From: Lycocorax pyrrhopterus obiensis
Taxonomy: Eukaryota; Chordata; Aves; Passeriformes; Paradisaeidae
Assembly: GCA_014706295.1 (NCBI GenBank)
Contig: JACSVZ010000008.1
Location: 18,455,659-18,519,658 of the forward strand
Direction: 5' to 3'
Length of the DNA stretch: 64,000 bases
In this document: positions 56,701 through 64,000 of the stretch, one piece after another
How positions within the stretch are numbered: the first letter of the stretch is position 1
Layout of the letters: every line of letters starts with the position of its first letter
The notes under the pieces: model-generated
The model's database searches: none
Seen by the model: the letters and a program-made list of their open reading frames with translations, nothing else
Told to the model about the DNA's origin: nothing
Program-made: the position numbers and the translations under genes

Positions 56701-59700
56701 AATGTACATAGACCTTTCCTCCAAGTTGTTTATATGGTCACAGCAGTAAATTGACAAAACCAAGCAAATTCTAACCCAATGTCTGCTCAAGAAAAACTGG
56801 GATACATCAGTCTAGTGTTTGTGGCTTCAGGGTGACTCACCATGACCAACATACTTAAGTGTGGGTACTCCCTTGGCACAGAACCTTTGTCATCACTTAA
56901 CAGGGTAGGAAGAATAACATCAATCTTGCTCCTTCCTCTTGGCAAGCAGAGTTGTTGGGTTCAGTCAGAATCAGAGTTACTCTGCTAAGTGCACTGCCAG
57001 GAAGATGGAGCCACAGCCTGAAATGTGTTTGTGGTCAGGCAAGGGCTTCTCTATACATCTATTTTTGGCTTACATGTCTTCTCACTTGTGTATCTGAGTC
57101 ACTCATTCCTTCGTGGGATCTGTGTAGGCTGCAGAGGCAGCAAAGTCATGATTTTCTCCTGTCATTAACAAGGCAAGGCACTGACCAAACTCCTCCTGAA
57201 AGCTTCTGTTCAGAGGTGGTCCTTACACTCTCCTCTGACATGGTGGCTGCTAAGTGTGCTGGTATCTCATCCTTGCAGCTTGTGTGAGGTCTCCAAATAA
57301 ACCACTTTTAAACTGAAATGAAAGTAGAGCCTGCACTGGTTACTCCACAGATCTGAAGTAGCATGTCTGTTTACAACAACACTGCTTTGATGCAGATGTA
57401 GCTTCTTTGAGAAGCCCTCTCTGAGGCAGAGAAGAATGAAACAGTAACCCTTGATCTTGAAATATTATTATGAAAAGACAGATTTGAATGTTGAAATGAT
57501 GCTTTCGTTTCAAAAAATACAGTAAGTGAGGGAGTGCTAATAAAACCCCTCGAATTCCCAAGAACATTGACAGCTACTCAGGAAAGGAGAATAAAATAGA
57601 ACAGAGTAAGATTGCTTTGAAACCCCTCTACACATTTGGAGAAACGTGACTCATGCAAGATTTTAGCTTCTGGTCAGAATGCAACTTAATGATACAGCAC
57701 TTGGTCTCCTCTGAAAGAAGTTCCAACAACCTTCAACTTATGTTTGTGCAAAGGCGAAAGATTTTTGAAAAGTCCGAAGCCAATTTGAAGTGAAATATCT
57801 ATTAAAAGGGAGGAAAATGCCTTTGTTCAAGTTTGGCTGGCAGAATTTTTTTTCCTACCAATTTTATTTAAAATTACAATCAAGGCAAGGAAATATTTAT
57901 TTTTCCTGCTTCCTCTGTATTCTCTTCTCCCCTTCCCATGCCCCCCTTTTTGGCAAGGTCATTGCAGCCATCAGGAATGGCATTTCACTCACCTGTGGAT
58001 CTCCTCCTGTTCAGAAGTGACTGACAGAGAATGACAAGTGTAAAAAGGAGGACACTGATGATTCCTATGGAGCACACAAACACTGCATACACGTACAGAT
58101 CTGAAAACCAAGCACAGGTGATGGTCAGTGCTGCAGCTGATGGCCCATGATGATAGGCCAGAAAAAAGTTACATCTGCAAGATCCAAACAGGCTCTGGCC
58201 CAAAAGATTTCGGGTAACAGTTCAGAAGTAGTTTAACCCTCTTGAAGCTTTCCTGTAATATCCTGCTTGGTTTAAAATTTGGTTGAAGTCTCCATAAATG
58301 CAAATAGGTGCAACTACACTTATGAGTTGTGACTTTCAGGAGCTAAGAAAGGACTGGTTTGGGTTTTGGGGTTCTTTTGAGCAACAACTCAAAACCCAAA
58401 AGGACTTCAGTTGGGTTATTTCCTAGTTCAAACAGCTGTACTTTCTTCTTTTGTAACAAAAGGAAAAAACAAACACACAAATGAAACAAGAAAAGTGACA
58501 GTGGGGAGAGTGCTGAGTGGCTGGGGAAGAAGGAAGAAAGGCTGCAATTGCTTCTTCTGCTGCCAGCAGTGGCTTGTAATTTTTGTATTATTTTTTTTCT
58601 TTTTCAAACTACAGCCTTAGTCTCCCTTTATGGCTTTCATTCAGGTGTTGTAACACATTCCCAGTGTTTATCTTCCCATTGGCCATAACAGATATATGAG
58701 AAACTGAAGCTGGACTCTTCCATTCTCTTTTGTCCAGCATCCCTTGTACTTTGTGGGATGGTTTCTCAGGCAAGGCCTGGGTTTGCACAGGAACTAGCAA
58801 AATTGGTCCTGATTTGGAGCACTTTAGGTGTCCTGTAGCATTGGAATAAACTGACGTTGAGTATAGAACCAGTAGCAGTTAGATGTATCTTTACCTTCAA
58901 AAAACTTCCAAGCTTCATGGTTTTTCTTGAAAGTGGGGTGATCAGAAGATTTTGATGAAATCACTGAAAAAAACCAAAGAAGACATGACAAAAACTGAAA
59001 AATGTGTGGCATAAAAAGTTAGAACCTCTTGAAGTAAATGTATTCTGCCTTAGACTTCAGTGCCCCAAGATCTTTCTTCATCTAATTGCCTTTTGATGAA
59101 ACCCTTCAGCTGCACAGAACTGTCCTCTCTGTTTCAGGAGGAGGATGGATGACTGTCAATATCATAACAGCTGTACAGGCTCTGACTGCTGAAACATTGT
59201 TCCAAACCCTCTCTGCTCTCCTCAGCCAGGTTGTTTATGCATGCTGGTATTTTTTATGACATCAGATTAGATGATGTCACCTATGCCAATTCCATGATTT
59301 TTCTTCCTCTAGCAATCATTGCAATGAAATGGGAGTCTGGAAATGTCCTCCAGATTGCCAGTGAGGTCTGAACCTTCAAGAGAGCTTCATGTGGCAAATC
59401 ATTAGAGAACAAGTATCTTATGGGAAAGGAATTCATTACAGAGAGCCCTGCAGGGATGTGAAGAGTGGGACTAGATCAATGGATATACAACTTTCAGGAC
59501 AAATGAAATCTTCTATTCAGTTGTGATGGGAAGCTCATCCTGGATATTTTAACAAATTACTCATTTGTTACATGAAAGCATCACATGTGTAGATTTTGGC
59601 AAGTATTTCAGAATAACTTCCCCAGGAAAAAAGGGCTTTTGTTCATTTTGGGAAAAAAAATAATTCCAATGTTGCATTCCTATATCTTGCAACATTTTTA

Positions 59701-62700
59701 CTGTTAGAAAACGCCACATGCAACTAATATTGAAGAACTCAGACTTTCTTCTGTGGGAAATTCTGATACATAAACTTCCCAACAAGACAGATTGTTGTGA
59801 TCATCTACTTGTTTTTGTTGTCCATGCCAGTACGATTATAGTTGGACTGCCTAATTTTCTGTGTTTGTCCTCCTACAAGTAGTCTCTTCTCTTGGACTGT
59901 AAACCATTTAGAACATGTATTACCCTAAGAGACATGCAGTCTCTTGAGGGATTACCTGATTGTAAATGATGTTTCTGGGGTGCTGCATATTGTTCTGAGA
60001 AGAATATTGATTAGAGTTTTCTGATAGGAAGGGAGTAGAAGAACTACATATTTTTTTTTTTGTCTGTGATAAATTGGTTTTTTGGTGTATTCTCTACTAT
60101 AGATAAGACCACTAACTTCGTTTTAGGCGGACATTGACCACACAAGCCCAGGAAAGGAGCAGATGCCTTTAATGAGAAGATGGGGGAAGGGGAAAAGGCT
60201 GACTTCATCTTAGACAGAAGACATTGCATGGCTGGAATAGGAGACACTTCCCAGCAACATTGGCACATGGATTTCTCCTGGTTTTACTAACAAGATTTAA
60301 CAGTAGCCTTCTTGTAGATGCTACATGATGTCTTGTATTCACAACGATGAAAGGGGCAAACTGCAACAGTTCAAATTTCAGGTGGACCTTCTGAAAACAC
60401 TACAAAGCTGCTGTAGTTGACACGAGTGCAGGAACAGAAGACTGTAAGGACTCCATCTCCACAACAAGGCTTCTTTTCCAAAGAAATGTATTTTGCCTCT
60501 AAAGTAGAAGCCAGATACGTAGCTAAAATTTTACTGTCATCATTACACAGTAAGGAATTGTAGCCTGTAACTCAATTGTTTTTCTGTAAGTCCAGTATGT
60601 ATATTTGTACAAATTTATGTGTTGCAACAAAATGTATTTGCAACTTCTTTATGGCCTACACAAATTTACACGTGCAAACTTGCTAGCAAATAACAAAATC
60701 TGAATATACATTAATAGCAGTAGATACTACAGATCCAGGTGTCGACTTGCTTCAAGAGCAAGTTACATTTTGAAGAAAGAGAATTATCCTTTTCTTTTCT
60801 CTCTGGAAATTTGTGTGTTGCACAGTAACCTCCTCTTCCTGTGTGAATAAATAAAAAAAAAAAAAAAACAGACTGTGCTATTTCTGCTCTGCTTGATGTG
60901 CAAAGTTTTCAGAAATTTGCCTGGTGCTTTAGCATAAAGATACTATTTTGAATTTGGGCATAACTGCAGACACATTACTGGAACAAAATGTTAGGCAACA
61001 CAGCAACTGTGATGTGGTGGAACACTGCTACCTCATTTGATAAAGCACAGGCAGTACAACTTAAGTATCCAAATGCTTCAGGCAATTTGTATTGCTCCTT
61101 TTGTTGCATCCTGGGTCTAACTGTAATATGAGTAAATCCCTTTGCAATAAAAAGTGTAACTGATCATAATATAAAATACAAAATGTGTTTGGAATAAAAT
61201 TTCCTTGAAAAGCCCAAGTGTTACTGTTGGGAAAACTGGAAGCTTTATCACTACTCGGAAGAGTTACCTTCCCTCTCAAGTGCAGCAAGTTCCGTACACT
61301 CAGGGTGCGTTAGCCAAACGCTACCAAAGGTGGTCCTTTGTTTCCAGTCAAGAGGCTTTAAGTGGTAAAACAGTTGCTATGACATTTAAAAATATGCAGT
61401 ATTTCAGCTATCTTTTGGTATCTTTAATCTGGATTTAGAGTTAGAATTAATAAGCTTTTGGGGGGCCAGGGTGGTTGTGGTGTTTGCCTCAGATCCCCAC
61501 AGGTCCCCTACAACTCTCTACAGGTTGGCCAGCCTTCCTCCCTTGTCTCAGGTCCCCTGCTCTGCTTCGGTTCATTTCAAGTGAAGTAATACAGCTGAGC
61601 AGACTGTGAAAATGATGAAGTCACAAGTCTCAAATCCCTATTCTGATTATATATTCATGACTCATACTAGTAATCAGGGGAAAAATATTATTTAAGGACT
61701 GGACTGAAAAATTATGGGTTTCCTTCTTTTCAATAACTGCATTGATCTGAACCCCATACTTTGGCTATGAAAAGCAATGAGAGGTTTCAGTGCTATAATC
61801 AGCAATAGCCCAAGAAGCTATGAAAGCTGCAGAATGTCTCTTTGTGAGGAGGGGTACAACAGGTGCTGTGACAATATTTTATGTTGCTTTTTCTTCTGCT
61901 GCCACTCACTTGGAACGTGCCATTCCCTTTCCAAGAACTTCTGACAAATCCATATGTTTCACTACAGGCATTTAGGAACTTACATCACTCAGTGAATGAG
62001 AAAACACTCTACACTGCTTTCTGGCATTATCTTTAGAGCCGTCCCTGTGGGAAATCAAATTTTCTGTTTATAAAGACACAAGTAGGGGGCTAGTTTGCCA
62101 GCTAGCACTGATGGCACAGCTGCTGAGCAAAACCACCTCTCTAAAGGAGTCTGTTCTCAAAATCCAACTTCATCCATCTCTGAAAGTGTGGGTGTGGTGG
62201 CATAAGATTTGAGCTAATCCACTCCAAAGAGATGGCTTGTTTTCAACTTGGTTCACATCTGCCACTTGTTGCTGGCCATTTTATCCAAAGTTCAATAGCA
62301 GCAGGATGGCCATTGCTTTTCTAGCTCTGCTTTCTGGCTGCAAGTGGTATAAACAATAGTACTGAAGTGGTACTAAAAGTGCTACTTACCAACTGCTGGT
62401 AGACTAGACCTAAGAGCAAGGGAAACACCAAGAGAAAGGCAAAACACATAAGCTGAGTACTAGGTTTTCTTCTCCTATCCACAGATTACACTCAAAAATA
62501 ATCTAAGTTCAAGTTCTTGTATGGATGAACTTTCAAGGAAAAAAAGTGATCACAGGACAAGAAGAAATTATAGACTTGAAATCAATAGTCTCTCACCTCT
62601 TACTTCAGTAGCTGCTGTACCATTTGACCATGCTGTCCACTTATTTCTGTGTTTGCCAATTTCTTGGACTTTGCATATATAATGTCCTTGATCTGTTTGC

Positions 62701-62995
62701 TGGAGGCTTAAAATAAGAAATTTGTACATAGTTCCATGTTTCTCTTTAAGAAGATGAAGTCTTTGCTTGTGAAAATGATGAGTATAATTTCCATAATACT
62801 GGACAGACCCAAACTTTGTCATTTTGATCATCAGATGCTCCTGGGTAGGTGATGCAGCAAAGACCCACCGCACAGCCAGCAAATTGTCTGTCTTCCTCTT
62901 TTGAGAAATGTGGCAGTAAAGGGTAGCATTATCCCCCTCGGAGTATTGCACTGTTGGTCCAGGAGAGACCGTCACATTCAAAGCCTCACAAACAT
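38607..62995 (-). CDS. VSTM4: VSTM4, exons 2-8 (V-set, transmembrane and cytoplasmic tail)
   Basis: In transcript order the exons are 62995-62597, 58963-58895, 58100-57993, 55438-55405, 50462-50356, 49512-49451 and 38732-38607. Every junction is GT/AG and phase-compatible, giving 300 residues plus a stop, preceded by a codon shared with exon 1. Layout: an Ig V-set ectodomain with two Cys and DQGHYIC, a short stalk, one transmembrane helix, and a basic then proline-rich cytoplasmic tail with two tyrosine motifs ending FEENKL. This matches VSTM4 (about 320 residues in human) in order and wording. VSTM4 is a type I membrane protein reported to restrain T-cell activation and to be the precursor of the secreted neuropeptide Lv. 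Exon 1, with the start codon and signal peptide, lies beyond base 64000. Confidence 0.96.
38631..38648 (-). other. ITSM-like motif TVYAQI in the VSTM4 tail
   Basis: Thr-Val-Tyr-Ala-Gln-Ile satisfies TxYxx[VI], 21 residues after the ITIM-like tyrosine. Paired ITIM/ITSM tyrosines are typical of inhibitory immune receptors. Confidence 0.65.
38694..38711 (-). other. ITIM-like motif LTYAEL in the VSTM4 tail
   Basis: Leu-Thr-Tyr-Ala-Glu-Leu satisfies the ITIM pattern. If phosphorylated, such a Tyr recruits SHP-1/SHP-2 in known receptors. Function here is inferred from the motif. Confidence 0.7.
38733..49450 (-). other. VSTM4 intron 7, 10.7 kb
   Basis: This is the largest intron in the window. It contains a CR1 3' end at 43151-43208 on the + strand. 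Otherwise it is AT-rich sequence with homopolymer runs and no recognised exon, RNA gene or intact element. The open frame at 48142-48513 (123 codons) has no recognisable domain. Confidence 0.6.
43151..43208 (+). mobile_element. CR1 LINE 3' terminus (short fragment)
   Basis: The sequence gggttggaactaaatgatcc is followed by ttaaggtcccttctaacgcc and the diagnostic end attctatgattctatga, i.e. the CR1 8-bp terminal repeat (ATTCTATG) in two copies. Only ~58 bp is clearly recognisable. It is oriented on the + strand, antisense to VSTM4. Confidence 0.9.
49451..49512 (-). CDS. VSTM4: VSTM4 exon 7 (cytoplasmic)
   Basis: This 62-bp exon follows the acceptor tttttgtag and ends before the donor gtgagt. 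It completes an Ala codon and encodes PIANNFPKPKLLKPQRKLIL, a Pro/Lys-rich stretch of the tail. The KPKLLKPQRK wording matches VSTM4, and it leaves in phase 0 into the tyrosine-motif exon. Confidence 0.94.
50356..50462 (-). CDS. VSTM4: VSTM4 exon 6 (cytoplasmic)
   Basis: This 107-bp exon follows the acceptor atgctttgcag and ends at aaaag|gtatga. It encodes SGETVTSVTSMSPLQPKKVK, then KKKEKLEQPPAIPAK. The GETVTSVTS..PLQPKK motif is characteristic of VSTM4. A lysine cluster followed by a PPAIPAK proline-rich stretch could bind SH3 domains or acidic lipids, which is inference only. Confidence 0.96.
50463..55404 (-). other. VSTM4 intron 5, 4.9 kb
   Basis: No exon is recognised. A degenerate old repeat may lie at 51782-51847. 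Overlapping short open frames near 54000-55270 show no domains. Confidence 0.55.
51782..51847 (-). repeat. Possible degenerate ancient amniote repeat
   Basis: On the minus strand it reads ctacacaagtgtaaatccag followed by agtgatt, resembling a widespread reptile/bird motif with '...gtgtaaatccagagtaactcc...'. The identification is from memory of the motif and the copy is decayed; no family name is assigned. Confidence 0.35.
55405..55438 (-). CDS. VSTM4: VSTM4 exon 5, 34-bp micro-exon
   Basis: The acceptor ctttaacag, 34 bp of coding sequence and the donor gtagga encode (V)KHYLVKCPQN, with split codons at both ends. HYLVKCPQN is a recognisable VSTM4 juxtamembrane cytoplasmic segment. It joins exon 4 (…RRRST) to exon 6 (SSGETVTS) in frame; skipping it would shift the frame (34 is not a multiple of 3). 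Confidence 0.93.
55439..57992 (-). other. VSTM4 intron 4, 2.6 kb
   Basis: No exon is seen. A likely old interspersed repeat lies at about 55899-55975. Confidence 0.55.
55899..55975 (+). repeat. Likely ancient amniote interspersed repeat
   Basis: The stretch runs gggatcagatcagaggtcca, then gtccagccactatcctgtct and ctgacag. It resembles the reptile/bird repeat with 'gggtcagaccaaaggtccat..agcccagtatcctgtct..gacagtggcc'. Family not named; identification from memory. Confidence 0.45.
57993..58100 (-). CDS. VSTM4: VSTM4 exon 4: transmembrane helix
   Basis: This 108-bp exon follows the acceptor tggttttcag and ends at acag|gtgagt. It completes an Asp codon and encodes LYVYAVFVCSIGIISVLLFT, then LVILCQSLLNRRRST. 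The ~22-residue hydrophobic stretch followed by RRR is a single-pass type I helix with a positive-inside stop-transfer signal. The DLYVYAV start is the conserved VSTM4 boundary with the stalk. Confidence 0.96.
58895..58963 (-). CDS. VSTM4: VSTM4 exon 3: extracellular stalk
   Basis: This 69-bp exon follows the acceptor gtttttttcag and ends at gaag|gtaaag. It encodes (V)ISSKSSDHPTFKKNHEAWKF and then FE. The F.K..E.W.FFE pattern matches the short membrane-proximal stalk of VSTM4. Phases link the V-set exon to the transmembrane exon. Confidence 0.93.
58964..62596 (-). other. VSTM4 intron 2, 3.6 kb
   Basis: No exon or gene is seen. An A-rich tract at 60846-60868 (AATAAATAAA running into 16 A's) and a T-run near 60050 are the only simple repeats noted. 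Confidence 0.55.
60846..60868 (+). repeat. A-rich tract following AATAAATAAA
   Basis: Two overlapping AATAAA-like hexamers run directly into 16 adenines. It could be a simple repeat or the tail of an old retrocopy; no upstream coding similarity was recognised. Confidence 0.7.
62597..62995 (-). CDS. VSTM4: VSTM4 exon 2: Ig V-set domain
   Basis: This 399-bp exon follows the acceptor tttcctttacag and ends at aagag|gtgaga. It encodes VCEALNVTVSPGPTVQYSEG and continues with the first Ig cysteine (LYCHIS), the core Trp (VRWVF), and the second cysteine in TDQGHYICKV (the V-set D-x-G-x-Y-x-C motif). It ends with KWTAWSNGTAATEVR. Four N-glycosylation sequons are visible: NVT, NAT, NYT and NGT. The middle of the domain (62888-62742) corresponds to the peptide Lv region. 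The first residues follow the signal-peptide exon, which is outside the window. Confidence 0.97.
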
Positions 62996-64000
62996 CTGTA
63001 AAGGAAAGAAAAGATGGTGAGAATCCTCCCTATAGGCACAACAGCACCATGATCTGTCCCAGCATGCAAGCCCACAGCAGGTAAACTGATGGTATCTGTT
63101 TAGTGTGCAGCAATTTAATGACCTTGTAGAACCTGACACCATCTGCCTCTCTGTGAATGTTAAAGATGGCATGAGGCCCTCCTTCAGTGAGTCTGCCCCA
63201 GCATTCTTTCTGTCACTAATCAATAACACAGAGCTGACATGGAGACCTTGTTACTGTCACAGGACCAACTTCATGTAATCTTTTATCAGTCTGAACAAAC
63301 GTATTGGAAAGCTGCTCCGTGACCAGCTCTTCTGACGGCTTGCATCCTTCTTAGGACTTCCAGGCTAAATGGTTTCAATAGCCAGTTTATGCTCATTTGT
63401 TCCTGTGCCAGCTTTAAGCTTAAAATAGCGTTTTCTTCTCTAGAGCTTACTTCCTGACTCCATATACAAAGCAATTATCTGCCCTCAGCCTTTGCTTTGT
63501 TGAGCTAAAGAAGACAAGCTCTGTTAGTCTCCTCTAGTAAAGTAGTGTCTTCCCTATTCACCCTAACAGCCCTTCTCTGCGTTGGTTACCGTTTAAATTT
63601 TCAGTTTGATTGTAATTATTTTAATTTTCTTTTTTATTTAATTGACTGCAGTTATAGGCAGTGTCTGGAAAGAAGTTCTCCAGTGTCCTGTGGAATATTC
63701 ACAGTACTTCTCAGATTTGACTGGGATATCCCTTGCCTGGTACATCCCAGAATTAACTTGTCTTTTTCATGATACTTTCATATGTGATTATATGACAGGT
63801 TATAAATAGCGTACTTGGGTGTTTTCTCTTCTTTGTCATTTGCAGTTCAGTTCCCAGTGCATCAAAGAAATTCTTACTGATCCCCAAGTATGTGACTTTG
63901 CTGTACTAATTTCTGTTACCCCATCCTCAGTTTTACCTATGTGCTGTCCTCATCTTATGCTAATTTGATAAGGTCACAATTTCAATGTTCATGCTTCTGT
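62996..64000 (-). other. VSTM4 intron 1 (partial)
   Basis: No signal-peptide-encoding exon compatible with the exon 2 phase was found here, so exon 1 and the promoter are beyond the window edge. Nothing else is recognised. Confidence 0.6.

Noticed and set aside
58350..58405. Imperfect hairpin of gggttttg-like and caaaaccc-like runs
   Set aside because: The arms pair only with gaps and are low-complexity; too weak to call an RNA structure.

Overview
This is a eukaryotic, vertebrate and almost certainly avian nuclear window. Short, well conserved exons with GT/AG splice sites sit in long AT-rich introns. Two interspersed copies match the 3' end of the avian CR1 LINE, including its ATTCTATG-type terminal repeat. 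There are no bacterial features: nearly all long open frames are chance frames in introns or intergenic DNA.

The window holds parts of two protein-coding genes arranged tail to tail. On the + strand, positions 631-28111 carry the last 14 coding exons of WDFY4, encoding about 633 C-terminal residues: most of the BEACH domain, a variable linker, the C-terminal WD40 repeats and the stop codon. An AATAAA signal follows at 28429. The N-terminal bulk of the gene lies upstream of base 1.

From about 28450 to 38606 no gene is recognised. The most distinctive structure there is a pair of ~195-bp arms in inverted orientation, near-identical, at 33606-33803 and 35714-35912.

On the - strand, 62995 down to 38607 carries exons 2-8 of VSTM4 (V-set and transmembrane domain containing 4), from the immunoglobulin V-set exon through the transmembrane exon to a cytoplasmic tail with two tyrosine motifs and the stop codon. 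Exon 1, with the signal peptide, lies beyond base 64000. Both genes have links to immune function (WDFY4 in antigen cross-presentation by dendritic cells, VSTM4 as a reported T-cell inhibitory receptor and precursor of secreted peptide Lv), but nothing in the sequence shows that they work together; the neighbourhood is conserved synteny with human 10q11. I found no clear undescribed system. The best candidates for a second look are the inverted duplication, tandem in-frame acceptors in WDFY4, and the ITIM/ITSM-like tail and peptide Lv region of VSTM4.
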